DNA of 38,763 nucleotides from DATLGD01 sp035540755 (GTDB lineage Bacteria; Actinomycetota; Actinomycetes; Mycobacteriales; SCTD01), in contig DATLGD010000117.1 of NCBI GenBank assembly GCA_035540755.1, forward strand, positions 1 to 38,763, written 5' to 3'. Below are positions 25,537-33,921 of this stretch, piece after piece. A program made the translations under genes and the position numbers. The notes beneath the pieces were generated by a model that ran no database searches, was not told the origin of the DNA, and saw only the letters and a list, made by a program, of their open reading frames with translations. Within the stretch, counting starts at the first letter, position 1, and every line of letters begins with the position of its first letter.

Positions 25537-26366
25537 TGGTCGTCCGGCGGCCGGGGCTGCTGACGACGGTGCAGGACCTCGGGCGGTCCGGACTGGCGCA
25601 CCTGGGCGTGCCGCGGTCGGGGGCCGTGGACGTCCCGGCGCTGCTGCGCGCCAACCGGCTGGTCGGCAACCGGCCCGGAGCGGCCGCCCTGGAGGTGACC
25701 GCATCCGGGCCGGAGCTGGTCTTCGAGGTCGACGCGACGGTGGCCGTGCACGACGAGGCCCGGTTCGTCCCCGCCGGGACGGTGCTGGACGTCGGTCCGG
25801 TGCGCCGCGGACTGCGCGGCTACGTCGCCGTGCGCGGCGGCGTCGCCGTGCCGCCGGTGCTCGGGTCGCGCTCCACGTGCACCCTGTCCGGCCTCGGTCC
25901 GCCCCCGCTGCAGGAGGGGCAGCGGCTGCCGGTCGGCGACGCCGTGCGGGGCGAGCCCCGGCCGGTCGAGGTGCCCCAGCTGCCCGCACGTCCGGTGCTC
26001 CGCCTGCTCCCCGGGCCGCGCGACGAGGCGCTCGCGCCGCAGGGATGGCGGCAGCTGGTGACGACCGAGTGGGAGGTGTCGACGGCGAGCGACCGCACCG
26101 GCGTGCGGCTGCTCGGGCCGCCCGTCGAGCGGACACGGGCGCCGGAGCCCCTGTCGGAGGGGGTGGTGCCTGGCGCCGTGCAGGTCCCTCCCGACGGCCG
26201 CCCGGTGCTGTTCCTGTCCGGCTGCCCGACCACCGGTGGCTACCCGGTCGTCGCGGTGGTGGCCGACGGCGACCTGTGGCTGGTGGCGCAGGCCGCGCCC
26301 GGCACGCGGCTGCGGCTATCCACAGATCGGCCGGCGGCCGGGCCGGAAGGGCCGGCGGGCTCCTAG
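25536..26366 (+). CDS. pxpC: 5-oxoprolinase subunit C (KipA / biotin-dependent carboxylase-like)
   Basis: 276-residue PxpC. Motifs: RRPGLLTTVQDLGRSGLAHLGVPRSGAVD, ANRLVGNRPGAAALEVT, RGYVAVRGGVAVPPVLGSRST, DRTGVRLLGPPV and GCPTTGGYPVVAVV. The N-terminal TTVQDLGR...GVPxSGxxD block is the family signature, shared with allophanate hydrolase subunit 2. ATG 25536 overlaps pxpB by one base; an adjacent in-frame GTG at 25533 would give a 4-bp overlap and one more residue. The TAG stop at 26364-26366 is part of the -10 of the following gene. Together pxpABC form one coupled operon. Confidence 0.93.
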   Translation: MVVRRPGLLTTVQDLGRSGLAHLGVPRSGAVDVPALLRANRLVGNRPGAAALEVTASGPELVFEVDATVAVHDEARFVPAGTVLDVGPVRRGLRGYVAVRGGVAVPPVLGSRSTCTLSGLGPPPLQEGQRLPVGDAVRGEPRPVEVPQLPARPVLRLLPGPRDEALAPQGWRQLVTTEWEVSTASDRTGVRLLGPPVERTRAPEPLSEGVVPGAVQVPPDGRPVLFLSGCPTTGGYPVVAVVADGDLWLVAQAAPGTRLRLSTDRPAAGPEGPAGS

Positions 26367-26369
26367 CGT
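26364..26369 (+). promoter_or_regulatory. -10 (TAGCGT) of the WXG100-like pair built on the pxpC stop
   Basis: TAGCGT begins with the TAG stop of pxpC. Transcription would start near 26376, giving a leader of about 16 nt with AAGGAGGA before the ATG at 26392. Confidence 0.45.
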
Positions 26370-26391
26370 CCGGGCGGACGAAGGAGGAACG

Positions 26392-26667
26392 ATGTCGTTC
26401 TGCGTGGACCTGACCGGTCTGCACCGGCTCGCCGGGCAGCTCACGGCGCTCGGCGAGGAGCTCTCGGGCGCCGGTCGCGCCCTGGACGTCTCGTCGGAGG
26501 TGCCCGGCCTGTCCGGGCTGAACAACGCCATCGCGGACTTCTGCGACGCCTGGCGCTCCAGCCTGCAGCGCACCGGCGAGGCCGCTTCCGTCGCCGGCGA
26601 CCAGCTGCGGACCACCGCCGAGGTCTACTGGCGCACCGAGACCGTGATCGCTCAGGCCTGCGCATGA
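26392..26667 (+). CDS. Small WXG100-like helical protein
   Basis: 91 residues, all-helical with a short turn (SSEVPGLSGL) near the middle, like WXG100/ESX proteins, which form helical hairpins. It lacks a WxG motif at the turn but has YWRTE near the C-terminus, matching the YxxxD/E export signal of type VII secretion. AAGGAGGA lies 3-4 nt before the ATG. The next gene, which does have W-R-G, overlaps by ATGA, so the two could form a heterodimer. No ESX core gene (EccC, EccD) lies in the window, so secretion would depend on one elsewhere. Confidence 0.65.
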   Translation: MSFCVDLTGLHRLAGQLTALGEELSGAGRALDVSSEVPGLSGLNNAIADFCDAWRSSLQRTGEAASVAGDQLRTTAEVYWRTETVIAQACA

Positions 26668-27644
26668 CCGCCTGGTGCGCGTCCCTCGGCCTCGATCCCG
26701 CGCCCGGCGATCCGGCGGGCCTGCGCGCCATCGGCCGCACCGCCGCCCGCACCGCCGAGCAGATGACGTCGAGCGGCGCCCGGCTGCGGGCCCTCGCGGA
26801 AGAAGACGGGCTGTGGCGCGGCGAGGCCGCGCAGGCCTACCGGGCGCGGCTCGGCACGCTGCCCGGGCAGCTCGACGACGCCGCCCGCGCCCTGCATGCG
26901 GCAGAGCGGGCCCTCGAGGCCTTCGCCGGGCGGCTCGAGGAGGCGGCCGGGCAGGCCCGCAGGCTGGCGCTCCTCGCCGACGAGCAGCGGGCGCTGCTGC
27001 CCGCCCCGGCCGCCCAGGCGCACCTGCACGCGATGCGGGAGCAGGCCCAGCGGCTCCACTCCCAGGTGCTCGCCGACAGCCGGACGGCGCAGCGGGCGCT
27101 GCACGCAGCGGCCGACGCCGCCCCCCGCGACCCCGGCTGGCTCCGGCAGGTGGTCGACGGCGTCGACGCCTGGCTGGGCGAGGTCGTGCGGGAGCACGCC
27201 GTGCTGGTCGAGGTCGCCGCGTTCGTGCTGTCCGTGGCCGCAGGCGCGACGATGGCGACCGGACTCGTGCCGCTGACGGCTGCCCTGGCCGGCATGAGCC
27301 TGGCAGCCAGCTGGGCGCTGCACCACTACGGCGAGGCCACCGACGCCGAGTTCGCCGTCGCCGTCGCCGGCACCCTCACCCTCGGCGTGGGTGGCGCAGC
27401 GCTGCGCGTCGCGGGCGCTGCTCCCGCCGCCGCTCCCGCCGCCGCAGCCGCCGTCGCCGCGCGGGTGGCGGCGGTGGCCGACCGCACCGGAAAGGGGATC
27501 GACGCCTGGTCGGCGTGGTCGACGGGGCGCAGCGTCGGCGAGGCGGCCCGCCGGGAGCTGGCCGAGCGCAGCCGCAGCCGGCAGGTCCTCGCGCCCGGTG
27601 CGCCACCGAGCCCGACGGCCGACCAGGTGCTGCCGGCGAGGTGA
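26664..27644 (+). CDS. WXG100-superfamily protein with hydrophobic C-terminal region
   Basis: 326 residues. The N-terminal 100 or so are helical with LWRGEAAQAYRARL (WxG at about 51-53), as in putative T7SS-secreted proteins. A second long helical stretch (LDDAARALHAAERALEAFAGRLEEAAGQARR) follows. Residues about 175-280 are strongly hydrophobic (two or more helices, VLVEVAAFVLSVAAGATMATGLVPL; VAVAGTLTLGVGGAALRVAGA with Ala-rich tail), then a basic/polar end. No toxin domain is recognised at the C-terminus and no immunity gene follows. Start ATG in an ATGA overlap with the small partner. Confidence 0.7.
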   Translation: MTAWCASLGLDPAPGDPAGLRAIGRTAARTAEQMTSSGARLRALAEEDGLWRGEAAQAYRARLGTLPGQLDDAARALHAAERALEAFAGRLEEAAGQARRLALLADEQRALLPAPAAQAHLHAMREQAQRLHSQVLADSRTAQRALHAAADAAPRDPGWLRQVVDGVDAWLGEVVREHAVLVEVAAFVLSVAAGATMATGLVPLTAALAGMSLAASWALHHYGEATDAEFAVAVAGTLTLGVGGAALRVAGAAPAAAPAAAAAVAARVAAVADRTGKGIDAWSAWSTGRSVGEAARRELAERSRSRQVLAPGAPPSPTADQVLPAR

Positions 27645-27661
27645 GCGGCTGGCAGGCCGCT
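27644..27661. terminator. Hairpin between the WXG100 gene and gltA
   Basis: AGCGGC (27644-27649), 6-nt loop, GCCGCT (27656-27661); perfect 6-bp arms starting on the last base of the TGA stop. It lies between two convergent genes. Confidence 0.4.
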
Positions 27662-27675
27662 CAGCCCTTGCCCGG

Positions 27676-28947
<1,272 letters not shown>

Positions 28948-29032
28948 GCGGAGCCTTCCGTCGAGGCGTTCTGTGGTCGGTGCCCATCCTTCCGCGAGGC
29001 GGCGGGGGGCGCTGCACCTGGGGAGGCGGGGC

Positions 29033-29038
29033 TACCGT
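29033..29038 (+). promoter_or_regulatory. Leaderless promoter -10 (TACCGT) of the MATE gene
   Basis: TACCGT ends 7 nt before the GTG at 29046, without a ribosome site. Confidence 0.5.
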
Positions 29039-29045
29039 GCCCCGC

Positions 29046-30368
29046 GTGGCGAGGCGGGACACCCGTGCGGTCCGGGCGGACGACCGCGAGATCCTCCGCC
29101 TCGCCCTGCCGGCGCTCGGGGCCCTCGTGGCCGAGCCGCTGTACCTGCTGACCGACAGCGCGATCGTCGGGACGCTCGGCACCGCGCCGCTGGCCGGGCT
29201 CGGGCTGGCCGCGACGGTGCTGACCACGGCGGTGAGCCTGTGCGTCTTCCTCGCCTACGGCACGACCGCGACGGTGGCCCGGCGGCTGGGCGCCGGTGAC
29301 GTTCCCGGCGCGCTGCGCTTCGGCGTCGACGGCATGTGGCTGGCGGTCGGCGTCGGCCTGGTGCTGCTGCTGGCCGGCGGCGTCGCCGGCCCGGCGCTGC
29401 TCGACGCCCTCGGCGCCTCCACGGCCGTGCGTCCGCACGCGGTCACCTACCTGCAGGTGAGCCTGCTCGGCCTGCCGGCCATGCTCCTGGTGCTCGCCGC
29501 CACCGGCGTGCTGCGCGGGCTGCAGGACACCCGCACGCCGTTCGTCGTGGCGGCGGCGAGCGCGTTGCTCAACGCCGTGCTCAGCGCCGTCCTGGTGCTC
29601 GGCCTCGGACTGGGAGTGGCCGGCTCGGCGGCGGCCACGGTGGTCGCGCAGGTCGCTGCCGCCGCGGCCTACCTCGTCGTGCTCGCGCCGTCGCTGCGAC
29701 GGCACGGCGTACCGCTGCGGCCGCAGCTGTACGCCGTCGGGCGCGCCGCACGGGCCGGCGGCCACCTGCTCCTCCGCACCGCGACGCTGCGTGCGGCGCT
29801 GGTCGGCGCCACCGCCGTCGCCGCGTCCCTGGGCGACGACGAGCTGGCCGCCCACCACGTGGTGTTCCTCGTCTGGTCGCTGCTCGCGCTGGTGCTCGAC
29901 GCCATCGCGATCGCCGCTCAGGCGCTCACCGGCCGCTCCCTCGGTGCGGGGGACGCCGCGGTCACGCGCGCCACCACGCGGCGGATGGTGCAGTGGGGGA
30001 TCGTCGGGGGCATCGTGCTCGCCCTGGTCGTGCTCGCCGTCTCGCCGTTCCTGCCGGCCCTGTTCAGCGCCGACCCCGAGGTCCGGGCGCTCATGACCGC
30101 GGCCCTGGTGGTCGCGGCGCTGCTGCAGCCGGTGGCCGGGGTGGTCTTCGTGCTCGACGGCGTCCTCATCGGCGCGGGCGACAACCGCTACCTCGCGCTG
30201 TCGGGACTGGTCCCCCTGGCAGCGTTCGGCCTCGCCGCGTACGCCGTGGTGCGGCTGGACGGCGGCCTGTCCTCGCTGTGGTGGGCCGTCGGCGCGTTCA
30301 TGCTGGCCCGCCTGCTGGTGCTGGTGCACCGCGCGCGCGGCGACCGGTGGCTCGTGCTCGGGATGTGA
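29046..30368 (+). CDS. MATE family efflux transporter (DinF-like)
   Basis: 440-residue multidrug/toxic-compound extrusion transporter, Na+ or H+ driven, 12 membrane helices. Features: EILRLALPALGALVAEPLYLLTDSAIVGTLG (helix 1-2 with the PLYLLTDSAIVG motif of the DinF/MATE group), GVLRGLQDTRTPF in the middle, and in the second half the equivalent FVLDGVLIGAGDNRYLALSG. Substrate is not known. Start GTG 29046 from the adjacent leaderless -10 and the short lead to helix 1. No coupled gene downstream; the pirin gene follows after 79 bp with its own promoter. Confidence 0.92.
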   Translation: MARRDTRAVRADDREILRLALPALGALVAEPLYLLTDSAIVGTLGTAPLAGLGLAATVLTTAVSLCVFLAYGTTATVARRLGAGDVPGALRFGVDGMWLAVGVGLVLLLAGGVAGPALLDALGASTAVRPHAVTYLQVSLLGLPAMLLVLAATGVLRGLQDTRTPFVVAAASALLNAVLSAVLVLGLGLGVAGSAAATVVAQVAAAAAYLVVLAPSLRRHGVPLRPQLYAVGRAARAGGHLLLRTATLRAALVGATAVAASLGDDELAAHHVVFLVWSLLALVLDAIAIAAQALTGRSLGAGDAAVTRATTRRMVQWGIVGGIVLALVVLAVSPFLPALFSADPEVRALMTAALVVAALLQPVAGVVFVLDGVLIGAGDNRYLALSGLVPLAAFGLAAYAVVRLDGGLSSLWWAVGAFMLARLLVLVHRARGDRWLVLGM

Positions 30369-30399
30369 CCGCGCCGTGGCGGAACACCCCGACGCGCGC

Positions 30400-30405
30400 T
30401 ACGGT
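30400..30405 (+). promoter_or_regulatory. -10 candidate (TACGGT) of the pirin gene
   Basis: TACGGT would place the transcript start near 30412, just ahead of an inverted repeat, with a leader of about 36 nt ending in AGGAGG. Confidence 0.45.
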
Positions 30406-30413
30406 TCTCCCTG

Positions 30414-30436
30414 GTAGTTGCGACTGCAACGACTAC
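30414..30436 (+). promoter_or_regulatory. Putative operator before the pirin gene
   Basis: GTTGC (30417-30421), GACT, GCAAC (30426-30430) is a perfect inverted repeat; the outer parts TAG...CTA extend it with one inserted base. It sits directly downstream of the -10, where a repressor (for example a MarR- or TetR-type one) would block transcription. The regulator is not in the window. Confidence 0.4.
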
Positions 30437-30447
30437 AGGAGGACGCC

Positions 30448-31419
30448 ATGCCCGCTGTCACCGCCGACACCCTGACCCTGCCGCGCGTGCCCGCGCCGAC
30501 CCTCGGCGACGTCCCGCGTCCGGTGCGCTCGGTCACCACGGCGCCGCAGGGCTACGAGGGGGAGGGCTTCCCCGTCCGCCGCGCCTTCGCCGGCATCGGC
30601 TACGCCGACCTCGACCCGTTCATCATGATGGACCAGATGGGCGAGGTGGAATACGCGCCCGGAGAGCCCAAGGGCACCAGCTGGCACCCGCACCGCGGAT
30701 TCGAGACTGTCACCTACATCCTCGACGGCGCCTTCCAGCACCAGGACACCAGCGGTGGCGGCGGCGTGATCAAGGACGGCGCCACCCAGTGGATGACCGC
30801 AGGTGGCGGCATCCTGCACATCGAGACGCCGCCGGCCGAGCTGGTCGAGAGCGGCGGCACCTTCCACGGCCTCCAGCTCTGGGTGAACCTGCCGGGCAAG
30901 GACAAGATGATCGCCCCGGCGTACCAGAACCTCGAGGGCGGCGACGTGGCACTGACCGCCTCGGCTGACGGCGGGACGCTGCTGCGCGTCATCGCCGGTG
31001 ACCTCGGACAGGTGCGCGGGCCGGGGACCACGAAGACGCCGATCACCCTGGTGCACGCCACGATCTCGCCCGGAGCCGGGCTGGACCTGCCATGGCGCGC
31101 CGACTTCAACGCGCTCGTCTACGTGCTCTCCGGGTCGGGGCGCGCAGGCGTCGAGGGCCGGCCGGTCCGCACCGGCCAGACCGTGCTCTACGGCGCCGGC
31201 GACTCCCTCACGCTGCGCGCCGACGACACCCAGGAGTCGCGGCACAGCGCCCTCGAGGTGGTGGTGCTCGGCGGCCGGCCGATCCGCGAGCCGGTCGCGC
31301 AGTACGGGCCGTTCGTCATGAACACCCGGGCCCAGCTCGTGCAGGCCGTGGAGGACTTCCAGGCCGGTCGGCTCGGCGTCGTCCCTCCGGACGCGCTGAT
31401 GCCGCACACCCCCCGGTAG
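30448..31419 (+). CDS. Pirin family protein
   Basis: 323-residue double-cupin pirin. The metal-binding set is H80 and H82 (SWHPHRGFETVTYIL), H124 and E126 (GGILHIETP), matching the two His plus His/Glu of human pirin; many bacterial pirins oxidise quercetin-like flavonols or act as redox regulators, but the substrate here is not known. C-terminal cupin: FNALVYVLSGSGRAGVEG, LYGAGDSLTLRAD, and PIREPVAQYGPFVMNT. Start ATG 30448 with AGGAGG 5-6 nt upstream. The coding sequence contains an intact phiC31 attB-like site at 30645-30693. Confidence 0.95.
   Translation: MPAVTADTLTLPRVPAPTLGDVPRPVRSVTTAPQGYEGEGFPVRRAFAGIGYADLDPFIMMDQMGEVEYAPGEPKGTSWHPHRGFETVTYILDGAFQHQDTSGGGGVIKDGATQWMTAGGGILHIETPPAELVESGGTFHGLQLWVNLPGKDKMIAPAYQNLEGGDVALTASADGGTLLRVIAGDLGQVRGPGTTKTPITLVHATISPGAGLDLPWRADFNALVYVLSGSGRAGVEGRPVRTGQTVLYGAGDSLTLRADDTQESRHSALEVVVLGGRPIREPVAQYGPFVMNTRAQLVQAVEDFQAGRLGVVPPDALMPHTPR
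30645..30693 (-). other. Unoccupied phiC31-type attB-like site in the pirin gene
   Basis: Compared from memory with the Streptomyces phiC31 attB, the reverse complement here differs at 5 of 49 positions and at 4 of 34 in the minimal site; the TTG core (CAAGG on this strand, 30669 region) is kept. In Streptomyces this attB also lies in a pirin-like gene, at the same MGEVEYAPGEPKG segment. Confidence 0.7.
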
Positions 31420-31433
31420 CCGGTCAGGCCGGC
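31419..31433. terminator. Hairpin between pirin and the small membrane protein gene
   Basis: GCCGG (31419-31423), TCAGG loop, CCGGC (31429-31433). The minus-strand stop (TCA) is in the loop and the pirin stop touches the left arm. Confidence 0.3.
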
Positions 31434-31864
31434 CGACGGGTATCGCGGTTGAACCCCCACCACGACAGGGCGAGCAGCGCGACTCCCGCCAGCCCGACCG
31501 GGAACTCGTCCTGCACGTGCTGGGCGTCGGAGACGAGCGCGACGACCGGCTCCACCGCCTCCCCCAGCCCGATGACCCACAGCACCAGCAGGACGACGCC
31601 GCCGACGGCGACACCGGCGCGGCGGGCCGCCCCCCGCCGCCGAAGCCCGGCGCCCACGGCGGCGACCAGCCCGAGCAGCAGCCCCAGCAGGTAGAGCACC
31701 CCCATCGGCCCCTCGCCTACGCCGTTGCCGCTCCCGATGATGAGAGCGGCCTTGAGCAGCAGCGCCGCACCGGCGGCGGCACCCACGTACGGGACCCAGG
31801 CGTGTGCCCGGCGGGTGGGCGGGGCCGATGTCGTCGCGCTGCTGGTCGTCCCACTGGTGGTCAT
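31424..31864 (-). CDS. Four-helix membrane protein, unknown
   Basis: 146 residues: Thr/Ser-rich cytoplasmic start (MTTSGTTSSATTSAPP), then four hydrophobic segments (about 23-42, 54-72, 84-101, 122-138) and a short basic tail. A loop between helices 3 and 4 has EAVEPVVALVSDAQHVQDEF. No family recognised. Start ATG 31864 with AGGAGA 6 nt upstream; a longer frame upstream is not needed. It is divergent from a NarL-type two-component system, and the shared 184-bp region holds two palindromes, so it may be a target of that system. Confidence 0.75.
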   Translation of the reverse strand: MTTSGTTSSATTSAPPTRRAHAWVPYVGAAAGAALLLKAALIIGSGNGVGEGPMGVLYLLGLLLGLVAAVGAGLRRRGAARRAGVAVGGVVLLVLWVIGLGEAVEPVVALVSDAQHVQDEFPVGLAGVALLALSWWGFNRDTRRPA

Positions 31865-31883
31865 CTTGGTCTCCTGTCTCGTG

Positions 31884-31904
31884 CCGGCCGGAGTCTCCGG
31901 CCGG
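31884..31904. promoter_or_regulatory. 21-bp perfect palindrome before the membrane protein gene
   Basis: CCGGCCGGAG, T, CTCCGGCCGG: 10-bp arms with one central base. It lies directly downstream of the minus-strand -10 TAGCGT (31919-31914), in the 5' leader of the membrane protein gene, so it may be an operator or a leader hairpin. Confidence 0.5.
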
Positions 31905-31913
31905 TCCTCCGGG

Positions 31914-31919
31914 ACGCTA
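31914..31919 (-). promoter_or_regulatory. -10 candidate (TAGCGT) of the four-helix membrane protein gene
   Basis: TAGCGT on the minus strand; the start would fall near 31907, leaving a leader of about 43 nt with AGGAGA. Confidence 0.45.
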
Positions 31920-31962
31920 GGGACGCGCCGACGCCGGAGCATCGGCCGCAAGGCGCTCCTGC

Positions 31963-31984
31963 TCCTCTGCCGTGCGGCAGAGGA
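31963..31984. promoter_or_regulatory. 22-bp perfect palindrome between the divergent promoters
   Basis: TCCTCTGCCG, TG, CGGCAGAGGA: 10-bp arms with 2-nt centre. It is about 55-75 bp upstream of both predicted transcript starts, a typical activator position, for instance for the adjacent NarL-type regulator. Confidence 0.5.
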
Positions 31985-32036
31985 CGCCGGAGGAGGGCTG
32001 TGCCGCGAAGCCGATGCGCTGGCGGCTCCGGAGCCC

Positions 32037-32042
32037 TACCGT
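32037..32042 (+). promoter_or_regulatory. Leaderless promoter -10 (TACCGT) of the histidine kinase gene
   Basis: TACCGT ends 6 nt before the GTG at 32049; no ribosome site is present. This sets the kinase start at 32049 rather than an upstream codon of the same open frame. Confidence 0.5.
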
Positions 32043-32048
32043 CGGCTC

Positions 32049-33251
32049 GTGACCGATGCCAGCGCTCTCGGGCGTGCGGCCGCCAGGCTGCGGACCTCGC
32101 CGCTGGACGTCGGGCTGGCCGTCGCCCTCACCGCGCTCGTCCTGTGGGAGCTCGCCCTGGACGACTCAGGGCAGCCGGTGCCGGTCGTCGTGGTCACGGC
32201 CGCCGCGACGCTCGCCCTCGCCTGGCGCAGAGCCGCCCCCGTCGCCGTCGCGGTCGTGGTGCTGCTGGCCACGACGATGCTCGCTGTCACCAGCGACGGA
32301 CAGTTCCCGCCGCAGCTGCCCTTCCTCGCCGACCTGCTGGTCCTGTACACGGCGGCGGCGACCCTGTCGGGCCGGCGCGCCTGGGTGACGGCAGCAGGCA
32401 CCCTGGCGCTCGTGTGGGCGGCGCACGTGGCCACGGGCGACGGCGACCCCGGCGACTTCCTGCCAGCACTGGTCTGGGGCGCGCCCTGGGCCGCCGGGAG
32501 GCTCGTGCGCCGCCGCACGCTGGAGGCTGCCGCCGCAGCGACGCGCGCTGCTGTGGTGGAGCAGCAGCGGGACGAGCAGGTGCGACAGGCCGCGGCCGAG
32601 GAGCGCGACCGCATCGCGCGCGAGCTGCACGACGTCGTCGCGCACGGCGTCTCGCTCATGGTCGTGCAGGCCGGTGCGGAGCGGCTCCGGTTGGGGGACG
32701 AGGCGATCCGGACCCGTGAGGTGCTCGACGGCATCGAGCGGGCCGGTCGTGACGCGCTGGGCGAGCTGCGCACGATGCTCGCCGTGCTGCGGGTCCCGGG
32801 CGGTGCCGCCGAGGCAGACCTGACCCCGCAGCCGACGCCGGCGGACCTCGGCGCGCTCGTCGAGCAGGTGCGCGCGGCCGGACTCCAGGTGGTCCTCGAC
32901 GCGGACCTGTCGAGGCCGGTGCCGCCCGCCGTCGGCCTCTCGCTCTTCCGCATCGTGCAGGAGGCGCTCACCAACGTGCTCAGGCACGCCCCGGGAACGG
33001 CCGTGACGGTCGTCGTGCAGGAGGTGGATGGCGCGCTGCACGTCGAGGTCGTCAACGCGCTGCCGGCCGTGCCTGTCCAGCCGGCAGGGGCCGGTCGCGG
33101 GCTGATCGGCATGGGCGAGCGAGCCGCGCTGCACGGCGGCGCCGTGCAGGCAGGTGCCGAGGGCGACGCGTGGTGCGTGCGGGCTCGGCTGCCGCTGCCG
33201 CTGCCGGTCGCCCCGGTGCAGCCCGGCGCCACGGCGAAAGCGGGACCATGA
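32049..33251 (+). CDS. Sensor histidine kinase, NarL/DesK type (HisKA_3)
   Basis: 400 residues. Four to five membrane helices in the first 155 residues with little extracytoplasmic sequence, then a coiled coil (EQQRDEQVRQAAAEERDRIARE) and the HisKA_3 dimerisation box ELHDVVAHGVSLM with phospho-acceptor H194. The HATPase part shows EALTNVLRHAPG (N box) and GRGLIGMGERAALHGG (G box). Signals in this class are often membrane or envelope state; not determinable here. The ATGA overlap with the regulator gene indicates coupling. Tail is Pro/Ala-rich. Confidence 0.92.
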   Translation: MTDASALGRAAARLRTSPLDVGLAVALTALVLWELALDDSGQPVPVVVVTAAATLALAWRRAAPVAVAVVVLLATTMLAVTSDGQFPPQLPFLADLLVLYTAAATLSGRRAWVTAAGTLALVWAAHVATGDGDPGDFLPALVWGAPWAAGRLVRRRTLEAAAAATRAAVVEQQRDEQVRQAAAEERDRIARELHDVVAHGVSLMVVQAGAERLRLGDEAIRTREVLDGIERAGRDALGELRTMLAVLRVPGGAAEADLTPQPTPADLGALVEQVRAAGLQVVLDADLSRPVPPAVGLSLFRIVQEALTNVLRHAPGTAVTVVVQEVDGALHVEVVNALPAVPVQPAGAGRGLIGMGERAALHGGAVQAGAEGDAWCVRARLPLPLPVAPVQPGATAKAGP

Positions 33252-33895
33252 CAGTCCGCGTCGTCGTCGCGGAGGACCAGGCACTCGTGCGCGCGGGCCT
33301 GGTGACCATCGTCTCGACCGACCCCGGGCTGCTGGTGGTCGGCCAGGCCGCCGACGGGGAGCGCGCGGTCACCGAGGTGCTGCGGCTCCGTCCCGACGTG
33401 GCGCTCGTGGACGTGCGCATGCCCGTACTCGACGGCATCGAGGCGACTCGGCGCATCCTCGCCTCCGCACCGTCCACGCGCGTCCTGGTCCTCACCACCT
33501 TCGGCGACGACGGCGTCGTCCTCGACGCGCTGCACGCCGGGGCGCAGGGCTTCCTGCTCAAGGACGCCCGGCCGGAGGACCTGCTCGCGGCGGTGCACGC
33601 CGTCGCGGCGGGCGAGTCCCGCCTCGATCCCGCGGTGACGGCGGCGGTGGTGAACGCGGTGCGAAGGCGCTCGCAGCGCCCGCTCGACCTGCCCCGACTC
33701 GAGCGGCTGACCGAGCGCGAGCGCCAGGTGCTGGTGCTGCTCGCCCGCGGCCTGTCGAACAGCGAGATCGCGACGGAGCTCGTGGTGGCGCCCGGAACGG
33801 TCAAGACGCACGTCGCGAGCACCCTGGCCAAGCTCGGCGTCCGCGACCGCGTGCAGGCGGTCGTCGCCGCCTACGAGTCCGGACTGGTGCCCTGA
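33248..33895 (+). CDS. Response regulator, NarL/FixJ family
   Basis: 215 residues. Receiver domain with E9-D10, D55 in VALVDVRMPVLDG, TTFGDDG and K105-region FLLKDARPEDL; C-terminal LuxR-type HTH with LTERERQVLVLLARGLSNSEIATELVVAPGTVKTHVASTLAKLGVRDRVQAV, the typical four-helix motif. Partner of the kinase just upstream (ATGA overlap). Likely DNA targets include the palindromes in 31865-32048, giving autoregulation and control of the four-helix membrane protein; this is inference from position. Confidence 0.94.
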   Translation: MTVRVVVAEDQALVRAGLVTIVSTDPGLLVVGQAADGERAVTEVLRLRPDVALVDVRMPVLDGIEATRRILASAPSTRVLVLTTFGDDGVVLDALHAGAQGFLLKDARPEDLLAAVHAVAAGESRLDPAVTAAVVNAVRRRSQRPLDLPRLERLTERERQVLVLLARGLSNSEIATELVVAPGTVKTHVASTLAKLGVRDRVQAVVAAYESGLVP

Positions 33896-33907
33896 GGGGT
33901 GGAGGCC

Positions 33908-33921
33908 GTCGGTCAGCCGAC
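33908..33921. terminator. Hairpin between the response regulator and ABM-protein genes
   Basis: GTCGG (33908-33912), TCAG loop, CCGAC (33917-33921). The loop holds the stop codon of the minus-strand gene. Short; no U-tract. Confidence 0.3.
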
